Assembly: GCA_029319145.1 (NCBI GenBank) | Contig: CP119753.1 | Span: 3,782,001 to 3,846,000 of the forward strand | Source: Microbacter sp. GSS18 | Lineage (GTDB): Bacteria; Actinomycetota; Actinomycetes; Actinomycetales; Microbacteriaceae | Length of the DNA stretch: 64,000 bases | Direction: 5' to 3' | In this document: positions 24,412 through 32,825 of the stretch, piece after piece | Layout of the letters: each line of letters starts with the position of its first letter | Position numbering within the stretch: the stretch's first letter is position 1 | Program-made: the position numbers and the translations under genes | The notes under the pieces: generated by a model | What the model was told of the DNA's origin: nothing | Database searches by the model: none | Seen by the model: the letters and a program-made list of their open reading frames with translations, nothing else

Positions 24412-25308
24412 ATGAGCGGAATCGATGGAGATGTCCTGGAAGAGTCCGCGCCCGGCGCGGACACGGCGAAGGCGCGTGCGCGGCGGGAACTCGATGCGAT
24501 GGACACGAGCGCGCTGCGCGCGGCCGTCAACTGGTTCGTGCTGCTGGGCGGCACGTCCAACGTCATCATGCAGCTGGCGATGCAGCCCGTCGGGTACGGC
24601 GTCATGGAGAGCAAGGTCACCGAGGGGAGCCTGTTCGGCAACCCGAAGCGGCGTGCGCGCACGACGATGGGCTACATCGCGATCGCCATGCTCGGCGGTG
24701 CCGAGGAGCGGGCGGCGTACCGTGCGGCGACGAATCGCTCGCATGCGCGCGTGAAGTCCGAACCCGGCGACAAGGTGCCGTACAAGGCCTTCGACCCGGC
24801 GCTGCAGAAGTGGGTCGCGGCGTGCCTGTACATGGGTGCCGAGTCGGCGTACACGCTGCAGAACGGGCCGCTCGAGGGCGCGTTCGCCGAGGAGTTCTAC
24901 CGTCAGGGGATGGTTTTCGGCACGACGCTGCAGATGCCCGCCGACGCGTGGCCGGAGTCGCGCGAAGCGTTCGGCGAGTACTGGGACAAGACCCTCGACG
25001 AGCTCGTCATCGACGACGCCGTGCGCGAGTACCTGATGCGCATCATCCGCCTCGAGTACCTCGGCCGCGACATCCCGGCGTGGCTGCTGCGCATCCGGCG
25101 CCGCACGGTCGCCGGGCATCTGCCGCCGTTGTTCCGCGACATGATGGGCATGACCTGGACCGACGAGGACCAGCGGGCGCTCGAGAAGTCGAACCGGCGC
25201 GTGGCCGCCGTCCAGAGAATCACGCCGCGCTACCTGCGCGAGCTGCCGATTCGCCGGAACCTGCGTGACGTCCAGCGCCGGCTCGCGAAGGGCGTTCCGC
25301 TGTTCTGA
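24412..25308 (+). CDS. MpaB-family oxygenase (DUF2236), copy 1
   Basis: 298 residues. DUF2236/MpaB-type proteins are haem-containing oxygenases or their relatives (latex clearing protein is a distant member). Typical segments: GGTSNVIMQLAMQPVGYGV, NPKRRARTTMGYIAIAMLG, and a candidate haem-ligand histidine in RSHARVKS. The start is ATG 24412, selected by the leaderless promoter; an ATG at 24403 falls inside the -10 box. It converges on menC with a 4-bp gap. No substrate can be named. Confidence 0.82.
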   Translation: MSGIDGDVLEESAPGADTAKARARRELDAMDTSALRAAVNWFVLLGGTSNVIMQLAMQPVGYGVMESKVTEGSLFGNPKRRARTTMGYIAIAMLGGAEERAAYRAATNRSHARVKSEPGDKVPYKAFDPALQKWVAACLYMGAESAYTLQNGPLEGAFAEEFYRQGMVFGTTLQMPADAWPESREAFGEYWDKTLDELVIDDAVREYLMRIIRLEYLGRDIPAWLLRIRRRTVAGHLPPLFRDMMGMTWTDEDQRALEKSNRRVAAVQRITPRYLRELPIRRNLRDVQRRLAKGVPLF

Positions 25309-25312
25309 GCCG

Positions 25313-26317
25313 TCACCCGGCGGCGAGCAGCGCGTGGCAGCGCGCGATGCGCTCTCGCCACCATCGGGTGCGCTCCGGGGTCGCCGCGAACTCGTCAAGC
25401 AGGGCGGCGTCCGCGGCCACCCGCCGAGCCGGCACGGCGCCGTCGACGGGAACGAGCGGGTCCGCGGCGACGTCGCCGCTCAGCAGCGATCCGGTGCCGA
25501 GCCCGCAGTCGTAGGGAAGGTCGGGGAGGGATGCGGCGAGCATCGCGCCCATCGACAGCCCGACCGACGTGTCGAGCGCGCTGGAGACGACGGCCGGCAG
25601 CCCGGCCTCGGCCACGATGTCGAGCGCGCGCCGTGCGCCGCCGAGCGGCTGCGCCTTGATCACGATCAGGTCGGCGGCGCCCGCGCGTGCGACCGCGAGG
25701 GGGTCGGATGCCTTGCGCACGCTCTCGTCAGCGGCGATCGGGATCCCCATGTACTTCACGCGACGGCGCAGCTCGACGAGCTCGTCGACGCTCCCGCACG
25801 GCTGCTCGACGTACTCGAGGTCGAACTCGGCCAGCGCGTGCACCGCGTGCTCGGCCTCGTCGATGTTCCAGGCCCCGTTCGCGTCGATGCGCACGCGGCC
25901 CTCGGGTCCCATGGCCTCGCGCACGGCCCGAACGCGCGCGACATCGTCGGCGAGCGTCTGCCCCCGCTCGGCGACCTTGACCTTGGCCGTGCGGCATCCG
26001 TCGAAGCGTGCGAGGACGTCCGGCACCGCCGTGGCGGCCACGGCCGGCACGGTCGCGTTGACGGGGATCCGGTCGCGGATCGCAGCGGGCTGCGTGGTCC
26101 AGCCGAAGTCGATCGCGGCCGCGAGCCAGGTCGACGCTTCGGTGTCGTCGTACTCGAGGAAGGGTGAGAACTCGGTCCACCCCTCGGGCCCCTCGAGGAG
26201 GGCGGCCTCGCGCACCTCGACGCCGCGGAAGCGGACGGCGAGCGGCAGGGCGACGATCCTCGTCGACGACAGCAGCTCGTCGAGAGGGGGAAGCGGCGGT
26301 GCGGGGTCGGGGCTCAC
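25313..26317 (-). CDS. menC: o-Succinylbenzoate synthase
   Basis: Menaquinone pathway dehydratase of the enolase superfamily: SHCHC to o-succinylbenzoate. 334 residues. The N-terminal capping domain ends near residue 85. The barrel has KVKVAE (catalytic Lys), the metal ligands in RIDANGAWN, EQPC and ADESV, and the second catalytic Lys in VIKAQPLGG. The GTG at 26317 gives the family length; an upstream start at 26365 would overlap the PadR control region. It is separated from menB by 5.6 kb of unrelated genes. Confidence 0.94.
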   Translation of the reverse strand: MSPDPAPPLPPLDELLSSTRIVALPLAVRFRGVEVREAALLEGPEGWTEFSPFLEYDDTEASTWLAAAIDFGWTTQPAAIRDRIPVNATVPAVAATAVPDVLARFDGCRTAKVKVAERGQTLADDVARVRAVREAMGPEGRVRIDANGAWNIDEAEHAVHALAEFDLEYVEQPCGSVDELVELRRRVKYMGIPIAADESVRKASDPLAVARAGAADLIVIKAQPLGGARRALDIVAEAGLPAVVSSALDTSVGLSMGAMLAASLPDLPYDCGLGTGSLLSGDVAADPLVPVDGAVPARRVAADAALLDEFAATPERTRWWRERIARCHALLAAG

Positions 26318-26358
26318 GTCTCCATCATGTCGTGTGCTGGTCGTACGTGGTGGTGCCC

Positions 26359-26388
26359 TTGCCAATACTGTGTGTCACACAGTACAGT
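26359..26388 (+). promoter_or_regulatory. padR promoter with 17-bp operator in the spacer
   Basis: TTGCCA (26359-26364), 18 nt, TACAGT (26383-26388), then 7 nt to ATG 26396. The spacer is filled by the perfect palindrome ACTGTGTGTCACACAGT (26367-26383), so PadR binding should block polymerase: autorepression. Confidence 0.78.
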
Positions 26389-26395
26389 GTGAGTT

Positions 26396-26731
26396 ATGAG
26401 TGAGACCGAGGCCCTCGAGACGCACCTGCAGGAACTGCGGCGCGGCACGGTCGTGCTCGCCTGCCTGCGGCTGCTCGAGACGCCCGGCTACGGCTACGGA
26501 CTGCTCGAGGACCTGCAGGCGCGGGGGTTCGACACCGACGCCAACACGCTGTACCCCCTGCTGCGCCGTCTCGAGAAGCAGGGCCATCTCACGAGCGAGT
26601 GGAACACCGGCGAGGCCCGGCCCCGCAAGTTCTACCGCACCAGCCCCGCCGGCATCCGGCTGGCGGAGGCCCTCACCCAAGACTTCCAACGCATCGCCAC
26701 CGCGATCGACACCCTTCCCCACGGGAGCTGA
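26396..26731 (+). CDS. PadR-family transcriptional regulator
   Basis: 111 residues. The PadR winged helix is clear: RGTVVLACLRLLETPGYGYG, then ANTLYPLLRRLEKQGHLTSEW and the wing RPRKFYRTSPAG, with a short C-terminal dimer helix (PadR-s2 type). It stands 1 nt from the downstream membrane gene, a common PadR plus permease-prefix-domain pairing. It starts leaderlessly behind its own operator. Confidence 0.92.
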   Translation: MSETEALETHLQELRRGTVVLACLRLLETPGYGYGLLEDLQARGFDTDANTLYPLLRRLEKQGHLTSEWNTGEARPRKFYRTSPAGIRLAEALTQDFQRIATAIDTLPHGS

Positions 26732-26732
26732 G

Positions 26733-27677
26733 ATGACCGAGACCACCCTGACCGAGCGATACATCGCCGCCGCGATGCGCACCGTTCCCGAGGCGCAGCG
26801 CCGCGACCTCGCGACCGAGCTGCGCGGCTCGATCGACGACCAGATCGATGCCCGCGTCGAAGCCGGCGAGGAGCGGGCGGATGCCGAGCGCGCCGTCCTG
26901 ACCGAACTCGGCGATCCCGACAAGCTGGCGGCCGGGTACACCGGGCGAGCGCTTCACCTGATCGGCCCGAAGTACTTCCTCGACTGGCTGCGGCTGGTCA
27001 AGCTGCTGCTGTGGATCGCCGTTCCCGCGGTCGCCTTCGCTCTCGCGCTGGCGCAGGCCATCGGCGGAGCGAGCCTCGGCGAGATCGTCGGGTCGGCCAT
27101 CGGCGCGGCGATCAGCGTCGCGGTCAACGTGCTGTTCTGGGTCACGCTCGTGTTCGCGATCATGGAGCGTAATGGGGCCAAGACGCTGTCCGATCGCTGG
27201 ACGCCCGACGACCTTCCCGAGCCGCGTCAGCGCGGAGCGGGCGTCGGCGACGTCGTCGGCGCGTTCATCGGGCTGCTCGCCGCCGCCGCGGCACTGATGT
27301 GGGACCACTTCATCGGGTTCGTTCCGGGCATGGACGTCTCGTTCTTCTCCGAGAGCCTGTGGCCGGTCGGTGTGACGTACGCGCTGCTCATCCTCGCCGC
27401 CGACGCCATCCTGCTGATCGTCGTCCACGCCGCGCGCCGCTGGACACCCGCGCTCGCCATCGTCAGCGCGCTGCTGACGGTCGCCCTGGCGGGGCCCGCG
27501 ATCTGGCTGCTCGCGAACGGGCAGCTGCTCAACCCCGAGTTCTTCCCGACGATCCTGCCCTCCGGCGGCGACGACGTGCAGGGCATCATGACCGTCATCA
27601 TCGGCTTCGCCATCGCCGGCAGCGCGATCTGGGGGATCATCGACACGTTCCGCAAGGCCTTCGCCCGCCCGATCTGA
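26733..27677 (+). CDS. Membrane protein with permease-prefix (HAAS-like) domain
   Basis: 314 residues. Residues 1-75 form the helical HAAS/permease-prefix domain (TERYIAAAMRTVPEAQRRDL, ADAERAVLTELGDPDKLAAGY) that in related proteins interacts with PadR-type partners. About six helices follow. It is translationally linked to padR (stop TGA, then ATG 1 nt later, GGGAG upstream). The function is unknown; the PadR protein probably senses or controls it. Confidence 0.8.
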   Translation: MTETTLTERYIAAAMRTVPEAQRRDLATELRGSIDDQIDARVEAGEERADAERAVLTELGDPDKLAAGYTGRALHLIGPKYFLDWLRLVKLLLWIAVPAVAFALALAQAIGGASLGEIVGSAIGAAISVAVNVLFWVTLVFAIMERNGAKTLSDRWTPDDLPEPRQRGAGVGDVVGAFIGLLAAAAALMWDHFIGFVPGMDVSFFSESLWPVGVTYALLILAADAILLIVVHAARRWTPALAIVSALLTVALAGPAIWLLANGQLLNPEFFPTILPSGGDDVQGIMTVIIGFAIAGSAIWGIIDTFRKAFARPI

Positions 27678-27704
27678 ACGGCCCGCGCACGTCGGGGGCG
27701 TCCC

Positions 27705-27710
27705 TAGGCT
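27705..27710 (+). promoter_or_regulatory. -10 box TAGGCT of the LLM gene
   Basis: TAGGCT ends 7 nt before ATG 27718; leaderless. Confidence 0.6.
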
Positions 27711-27717
27711 GGATCGC

Positions 27718-28518
27718 ATGCTTCTGGACACCCCCGTGCGCCTCGGCGTGCAGCTGCCGCCCCAGCACGTCACCTACCCGCAGATCCGCGACGCCGTCCT
27801 CCGCCTCGAGGACATGGGCGTGGACATCCTGTTCAACTGGGACCACTTCTATCCGCTCTCGGGCGACCCCGACGGGCTGCACTTCGAGGGCTGGACGATG
27901 CTCGCCGCGTGGGCCGAGCTGACCGAGCGGGTCGAGTTCGGCGCGCTCGTCAACTGCAACAGCTACCGCAACCCCGATCTGCAGGCCGACATGGCCCGCA
28001 CGATCGACCACATCTCGGCGAAGGACGGCGGCACCGGGCGCTTCATCTTCGGCACCGGCTCGGGCTGGTTCGAGCGCGACTACGACGAGTACGGGTACGA
28101 GTTCGGCACCGCGGGATCGCGGCTCGACGATCTGGCCGAGGGCCTTCAGCGCATCGAGAAGCGATGGGACGTGCTCAATCCCGCTCCCACGCGCGACATC
28201 CCGATCCTGATCGGCGGCGCCGGCGAGCAGAAGACCTTGCGCCTCGTCGCGCGCCACGCCGACATCTGGCACAGCTTCGTGAGGCCCGAGGGGCTTGCGC
28301 ACAAGCTCGACGTCATCGAGCGGTGGGCCGAGAAGGAGGGGCGCGACACGTCGGACCTCATCGTCTCCAACGAGCTGCAGAGGCGCGGCGTGGATGCCGC
28401 AGAAGCGCTCTTCGACGGCGGCACGCGCCTGTTCACGCTCGGCTTCCCCGGACCCGACTTCGACTTCGACGTCGTGCAGGGCTGGCTGGACTGGCGCGAC
28501 GCCAAGAACGCCGGCTGA
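27718..28518 (+). CDS. LLM-class (luciferase-like) flavin/F420-dependent oxidoreductase
   Basis: 266 residues, short for a luciferase-like monooxygenase barrel. Recognisable blocks: GVQLPPQHVTYPQIRDAVLR, DILFNWDHFYPL, FGTGSGWFERDYDEYG, DIPILIGGAGEQKTLRLVA. In actinobacteria this subgroup often uses cofactor F420, but FMN cannot be excluded. It is monocistronic from a leaderless promoter. Substrate unknown. Confidence 0.88.
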   Translation: MLLDTPVRLGVQLPPQHVTYPQIRDAVLRLEDMGVDILFNWDHFYPLSGDPDGLHFEGWTMLAAWAELTERVEFGALVNCNSYRNPDLQADMARTIDHISAKDGGTGRFIFGTGSGWFERDYDEYGYEFGTAGSRLDDLAEGLQRIEKRWDVLNPAPTRDIPILIGGAGEQKTLRLVARHADIWHSFVRPEGLAHKLDVIERWAEKEGRDTSDLIVSNELQRRGVDAAEALFDGGTRLFTLGFPGPDFDFDVVQGWLDWRDAKNAG

Positions 28519-28649
28519 CGTTCCGTTCTCGACCTGCCCGAGCCGATCGTCGATCCCGGCCTCCCCGACGGATGGACGACCCCGGTTCGCGGGGGCGACG
28601 ACGTTATCCACAGTTCCCCGTCGACCGGCATGCGGGCGATGGGTGCGCC

Positions 28650-28655
28650 TATCAT
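28650..28655 (+). promoter_or_regulatory. -10 box TATCAT of the 138-residue membrane gene
   Basis: TATCAT ends 6 nt before ATG 28662. The 143-bp gap upstream also holds one exact DnaA-box-like TTATCCACA (28604-28612). Confidence 0.55.
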
Positions 28656-28661
28656 GTCGTC

Positions 28662-29078
28662 ATGAGCATGGACCCCGTCCTGAGCCACGGCGGTCCGACG
28701 GGCCCCGGGGCCACGGCGCATCCGAAGAACCACGGCAGCGCGAGCGACGACTTCGCGGTTCGCCCGCGCCGCGGAACGCCCGACCACCGGCGCTGGATGG
28801 TGACGGCGATCCTGCTCGGCGGGCTGCCCGTGGTGACCCTCCTGGTCGGGGTCGGCTCCATGAGCGCGTACGACGTGTACTTCGCGGGCGGCGACCCGCT
28901 GTGGAGTCAGATCGGAAGCGTGCTCGGGTTCCTCCAGATCCTCCTCGCGGTCGTGGCGTTCCTCGCCCTCCTGGGCCCCCGTACCCGGGTCACCGGCATC
29001 GCGACCCTGGTTCTGGCGGCCATCTTCAATTCGTGGACGATGGCGCTCCTGCCGCTCGTGTTCCTCGGCGGGCGCTGA
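28662..29078 (+). CDS. Small membrane protein, unknown function
   Basis: 138 residues. Residues 1-45 are polar and His/Gly-rich. Three hydrophobic segments follow (VTAILLGGLPVVTLLVGVG, about 85-105, and GIATLVLAAIFNSWTMALLP). No domain is recognised. The stop overlaps the start of the next gene by one base (TGATG), so they form a coupled pair. Supported by leaderless promoter placement and high-GC codon pattern rather than homology. Confidence 0.68.
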   Translation: MSMDPVLSHGGPTGPGATAHPKNHGSASDDFAVRPRRGTPDHRRWMVTAILLGGLPVVTLLVGVGSMSAYDVYFAGGDPLWSQIGSVLGFLQILLAVVAFLALLGPRTRVTGIATLVLAAIFNSWTMALLPLVFLGGR

Positions 29079-29959
29079 TGAGCACCATGACGCAGACGCC
29101 GCCGCAGACCCACGACGAGCATTCCGCGGCTCCTGCCCCGATGCGCGCGCGCACGCTGCTGTCGGCCGCGATCGTGATCGGTGCACTGTCGGTCGTCGCC
29201 CTGGCCCTCGATGCCGGCTGGGTCGTGGGGGTCATCCTGACCCTCGCCGCTCTCGCCGTGATCGTCGTCGGCCCGTTCATCGCGATGCGGCGCCGCTCTC
29301 TCGTCGTGGCACCGCTCGCCATCGCGCTCGTCTCGCTGCTGAACCCCGTGATCCTCGGCGCTGTGTCGGCGCACGTGACGAATCTGATCGGCGTCGTGAC
29401 CCTGCAGCGCGGAATCGTGCTGTGGGGCGCCTACCCCGGCATCGCCGGGTGGGATGCCCCCGACGAACTGACCGTGGTCGACCCGGGCGCGCTCGCCCGG
29501 CAGACCCAGGACGTCACGCGCGGCGTCGTCGACGAGCTCTCGAGCGCGTACGGCTGGTCGTGGTCGATCGGCGACTCGGTGGGCGGCACGCGATCCATCG
29601 CGAACGGCTTCGGCGGGCAATCGGTGTTCGTGCGGGTCGACTCCGCGCGCTGGACGACGGCCGACTTCGACGGGTCGCAGGAACAGGCGGACGCGCTGCT
29701 GACCGCGATGCAGACCGCGGCGGGCGAGCTGGGCCTGACGACCGTCGGCGACGCGATCGACGCGGAGTCGGGAGGCGAAGCCACGTGGTCAGATGGTCGG
29801 GGCGGCATCCTGACCCTCGCGTACGACGGCTCGGAGGCGTCGTTCTGGTACACAGGGGGCCCGTTCTCGACGGTCTCGACCGAGGAGTACGCCGCTCTGC
29901 TCGAGCCCTACGCGGGCCTGGATCAGCCCGACCCGATCGTCGAGCCCGATCTGCCCTGA
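29078..29959 (+). CDS. Membrane-anchored protein with extracytoplasmic domain, unknown function
   Basis: 293 residues, partner of the preceding small membrane gene. About three helices within residues 25-115, then a soluble C-terminal domain of about 170 residues (VTRGVVDELSSAYGWSWSIG onwards) with alternating beta-like stretches such as SVFVRVDSARW and ILTLAYDGSEASFWYTG, ending in an acidic Pro-rich tail. I do not recognise the family. It may be a lipoprotein-like sensor or a cell-envelope protein. Confidence 0.72.
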   Translation: MSTMTQTPPQTHDEHSAAPAPMRARTLLSAAIVIGALSVVALALDAGWVVGVILTLAALAVIVVGPFIAMRRRSLVVAPLAIALVSLLNPVILGAVSAHVTNLIGVVTLQRGIVLWGAYPGIAGWDAPDELTVVDPGALARQTQDVTRGVVDELSSAYGWSWSIGDSVGGTRSIANGFGGQSVFVRVDSARWTTADFDGSQEQADALLTAMQTAAGELGLTTVGDAIDAESGGEATWSDGRGGILTLAYDGSEASFWYTGGPFSTVSTEEYAALLEPYAGLDQPDPIVEPDLP

Positions 29960-29994
29960 CCGCGGGCCGTCGCCGCACTCCGGCATCCCGTTCG

Positions 29995-30080
29995 GCTCGT
30001 CTCGCGTGGCTTGCGTATGCAACCGCCGACACGAGACGAGCTTCACGAGCGGAGCGTATGCGCTCGGTCACTGCATATGC
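29995..30080. repeat. Cluster of palindromes around CGTATGC
   Basis: GCTCGTCTCGCGT (29995-30007) pairs with ACACGAGACGAGC (30029-30041), 13 bp with one mismatch. Its loop contains TTGCGTATGCAA (30011-30022). GAGCGTATGCGCTC (30052-30065) and GCATATGC (30073-30080) follow. Three centres share the CGTATGC/CATATGC core. Confidence 0.65.
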
Positions 30081-30116
30081 ACCGGACGGGACTCGCGCGG
30101 CATCTGGCATCGGAGG

Positions 30117-30293
30117 ATGCCCGACCGCGACCACATCGTGCGCTGGGCTTTCCGCAAGCGCCACCAGGACCGGGACGAGGTGCCGCCGCTCGAGGCGCGT
30201 CATCCCGACCTCGTCGTGGTGCGCCTGCGGACTCCGGCGCAGGTCGAGCGGTGGGTCGACGGTCCGCTGCGGGACGCCCTCGCCGCCCGCTGA
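30117..30293 (+). CDS. Small hypothetical protein, possible
   Basis: 58 residues beginning MPDRDHIVRWAFRKRHQDRD, charged throughout, ending PLRDALAAR. GGAGG abuts the ATG with almost no spacing, so the exact start is uncertain and the reading frame is open further upstream through the palindrome cluster. No family recognised. It is placed between the end of one coupled pair and the convergent flavodoxin-fold gene. Confidence 0.42.
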   Translation: MPDRDHIVRWAFRKRHQDRDEVPPLEARHPDLVVVRLRTPAQVERWVDGPLRDALAAR

Positions 30294-30303
30294 GACGACG
30301 GGC

Positions 30304-31038
30304 TCAGCGGTATTCGGGATTGGCCGCGTCGAAGCCGAAGTGCTCGCCCCGATCCCAGGCCTTGCGCACGTTTCCCCATGCCGGCAGGCCTCCGGCGTCC
30401 TTGAGCATGCGCGCGGTGTGCAGCAGGTTCCACGTCATGAACGTGGTGTTGCGGTTGGTGAAGTCGCTCTCGGGACCGCCCGACCCGGGATCGAGGTAGC
30501 TCGGGCCCGGACCGATGGCCCCGATCCACCCGGCGTCGGCGTTCGGCGGGATCATGAACCCGATGTGCTGGAGGGCGTAGAGGATCGAGCTCGAGGCGTG
30601 CTTGACGCCGTCTTCGTTGCCGGTGATGATCGCGCCGCCGGTCTTGCCGTAGTAGATGTACTGGCCGTCGTCGTTGAGCAGTCCGCTCATCGAGTACAGG
30701 CGCTCGATGATCTTGCGGGTCTGCGATGAGTTGTCGCCGAGCCACAGCGGTCCGCCGACGACGAGGATGTCGGCCGCGGCGATCCTCGGCCAGATCTCGT
30801 CCGGCCAGGCATCCGTCTTCCAGCCGTGCTCGCGCATGTCGGGATAGACCCCCGACGCGACATCGTGGTCGACGAAGCGGATGCCGTCGACGGCGACGCC
30901 CTGCGACCGCATCAGGTCCATGCTGTGGTCCATCAGGCCCTGGGTATGGCTCAGCTCAGGGCTCGGCTTCAACGTGCCGTTGATGAAGACGGCCCTCAGG
31001 TCGTCGTATGCGGCGGGTGCGCCATCGAGTCCGCTCAT
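30304..31038 (-). CDS. Flavodoxin-fold NAD(P)H-dependent reductase-like protein
   Basis: 244 residues. The beta1 strand and FMN phosphate loop are FINGTLKPSPELSHTQ. The second flavin contact is VVGGPLWLGDNSSQTRKIIE. GGAIITGNEDGVKHASSSIL is typical of the flavodoxin_2/FMN_red group. Expected cytoplasmic, possibly a quinone or azo reductase. The TAGAGT box 6 nt before the ATG defines the start. Confidence 0.88.
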   Translation of the reverse strand: MSGLDGAPAAYDDLRAVFINGTLKPSPELSHTQGLMDHSMDLMRSQGVAVDGIRFVDHDVASGVYPDMREHGWKTDAWPDEIWPRIAAADILVVGGPLWLGDNSSQTRKIIERLYSMSGLLNDDGQYIYYGKTGGAIITGNEDGVKHASSSILYALQHIGFMIPPNADAGWIGAIGPGPSYLDPGSGGPESDFTNRNTTFMTWNLLHTARMLKDAGGLPAWGNVRKAWDRGEHFGFDAANPEYR

Positions 31039-31044
31039 GGCGCG

Positions 31045-31050
31045 ACTCTA
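31045..31050 (-). promoter_or_regulatory. -10 box TAGAGT of the flavodoxin-fold gene
   Basis: TAGAGT on the minus strand, 6 nt before ATG 31038; leaderless. Confidence 0.6.
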
Positions 31051-31210
31051 CGCCCGTGCGTCCCGCCGCGGCATGACGAAGCGGTGACGGCGGATGCCGG
31101 TCCTGCCCGCATCCGTGAGGCGCCGTGGAGGCCGGGCGCTCGTGCGGTAGCGTCGGTCGCGGCCGACGGCGCCCGACCACTGCATGCGCCGGGGCGACGA
31201 GGAGGTGGCC

Positions 31211-31807
31211 ATGTCCGCGTCTCCTGCCACGGAGCCGGCGACGACCGACGCGCGGGGTCTGCGCGGATTCGTCCGCAGGAACCGCGACGACCTGTGGCTC
31301 GAGCTGATCGGCGGCGTCATCCTCGCCCTCGTCGTGTCGTTGGTGATGTTCGCGATCGACCAGGCGAGTTCGGATTCGCGCGAAGCCCATGCCGAGTCCC
31401 TGTCGAACTCGATCTTCGTGCGCGAGGCCGTCATGGGCGGAAACGACCTGCTGCCGTTCTCGGCGCTGAACCTGCAAGGCGCGCAGCTGAGCGGGTTGGA
31501 GCTCGCCGGAGCCGACTTCTCGGATGCCGATCTGCGCGACGCCGAGCTCAAGCGCAGCGACCTGACCGGCGCGAATCTCGTCGAAGCCGACCTGGCCGGT
31601 GCCGACCTCGCCGGCGCGGTGCTCGCGGGCGCGGACCTCACCGAGGCCCGCATGGACGGCACGGAGGTCAGCGGCGTCGACTTCACCGGCGCGACGCTCA
31701 CCGACGCGGACCTGACGCTCGCGTTCTACGTCGCCGGCGAGCCGCCGGTGGGGCTGGCCGACATCGGTCTGTTGCGGGTCGCCCCGGCATCCGACACCGA
31801 CGACTGA
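31211..31807 (+). CDS. Membrane-anchored pentapeptide-repeat protein
   Basis: 198 residues. One helix (LELIGGVILALVVSLVMFAI, about 33-52), then from about residue 85 a right-handed pentapeptide-repeat helix (ALNLQ GAQLS GLELA GADFS DADLR and on to GATLT DADLT). The ATG at 31211 follows GAGGAGG. Pentapeptide proteins have varied roles; this one carries no kinase or ABC signal. The side of the membrane on which the repeats lie is not certain. Confidence 0.87.
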   Translation: MSASPATEPATTDARGLRGFVRRNRDDLWLELIGGVILALVVSLVMFAIDQASSDSREAHAESLSNSIFVREAVMGGNDLLPFSALNLQGAQLSGLELAGADFSDADLRDAELKRSDLTGANLVEADLAGADLAGAVLAGADLTEARMDGTEVSGVDFTGATLTDADLTLAFYVAGEPPVGLADIGLLRVAPASDTDD

Positions 31808-31906
31808 GAGCCCGTCGCGGGCGCCGCCGGCACCGGCTTCGCCCGCAGGGCAGCGGCGGGCGCACGAAGCCCCGGCGGATGACGCCGTGCGGCGACGGGC
31901 CGCGCG

Positions 31907-31912
31907 TAGGCT
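31907..31912 (+). promoter_or_regulatory. -10 box TAGGCT of menB
   Basis: TAGGCT ends 6 nt before GTG 31919; leaderless. Confidence 0.62.
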
Positions 31913-31918
31913 GACCTG

Positions 31919-32821
31919 GTGAGCGTTTCCGAGTTGTTCGACCCGAGTGAGTGGACGCCGGCGCCCGGCGCCGAGGAGTACACCGACATCACGGCCCACG
32001 TGTCGACCGACGGGCGCATCGCCCGCATCGCGTTCGACCGGCCCGCGGTGCGCAACGCCTTCCGCCCGCACACGGTCGACGAGCTGTACCGCGCGCTCGA
32101 CATCGCCCGGCAGGACCCGAAGGTCGGCGTGGTGCTCCTCACCGGCAACGGCCCGAGCCCCAAGGACGGCGGGTGGGCCTTCTGCTCCGGCGGCGACCAG
32201 CGCATCCGCGGTCGCGACGGCTACAAGTACTCCGAGGACGAGTCCGCCGTCCACGACCCGGCCCGTGCCGGGCGCCTGCACATCCTCGAGGTGCAGCGGC
32301 TCATCCGCTTCATGCCCAAGGTCGTCATCGCGGTGATCCCGGGCTGGGCGGCCGGCGGCGGACACTCGCTGCACGTCGTGTGCGACATGTCGATCGCGTC
32401 GGCCGAGCACGGCCGGTTCAAGCAGACGGATGCCGACGTCGGATCGTTCGACGCCGGCTACGGCTCGGCGTACTTCGCCCGCCAGATCGGGCAGAAGTTC
32501 GCTCGCGAGGTGTTCTTCCTCGCCGAGGAGTACTCCGCCCAGCGCGCCTACGAGATGGGCGCTGTCAACCGCGTCGTGCCGCACGCCGACCTCGAGCGCG
32601 AGGCCGTCGCGATGGCCCGCACGATCCTCACCAAGTCGCCCACCGCCATCCGCATGCTCAAGTTCGCCTTCAACGCCGTCGACGACGGGATGGTCGGCCA
32701 GCAGGTGTTCGCCGGCGAGGCCACGCGCCTCGCCTACGGCACGGATGAGGCCGTCGAGGGGCGCGACGCGTTCCTGCAGAAGCGCGACCCCGACTGGTCG
32801 CCCTACCCGTGGCACTTCTGA
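31919..32821 (+). CDS. menB: 1,4-Dihydroxy-2-naphthoyl-CoA synthase
   Basis: Crotonase-fold enzyme cyclising o-succinylbenzoyl-CoA in menaquinone synthesis; 300 residues. Diagnostic pieces: RPAVRNAFRPHTVDELYRAL, FCSGGDQRIRGRDGYKY, WAAGGGHSLHVVCDMSIAS, DADVGSFDAGYGSAYFAR. Its stop is 4 nt before the menE start, so menBE form an operon from a leaderless promoter. Confidence 0.97.
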   Translation: MSVSELFDPSEWTPAPGAEEYTDITAHVSTDGRIARIAFDRPAVRNAFRPHTVDELYRALDIARQDPKVGVVLLTGNGPSPKDGGWAFCSGGDQRIRGRDGYKYSEDESAVHDPARAGRLHILEVQRLIRFMPKVVIAVIPGWAAGGGHSLHVVCDMSIASAEHGRFKQTDADVGSFDAGYGSAYFARQIGQKFAREVFFLAEEYSAQRAYEMGAVNRVVPHADLEREAVAMARTILTKSPTAIRMLKFAFNAVDDGMVGQQVFAGEATRLAYGTDEAVEGRDAFLQKRDPDWSPYPWHF

Positions 32822-32825
32822 GCCC

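Noticed and set aside
28604..28612. DnaA box TTATCCACA as sign of a replication origin
   Set aside because: It is a single exact copy with no cluster, no AT-rich unwinding region, and no dnaA/dnaN next to it.
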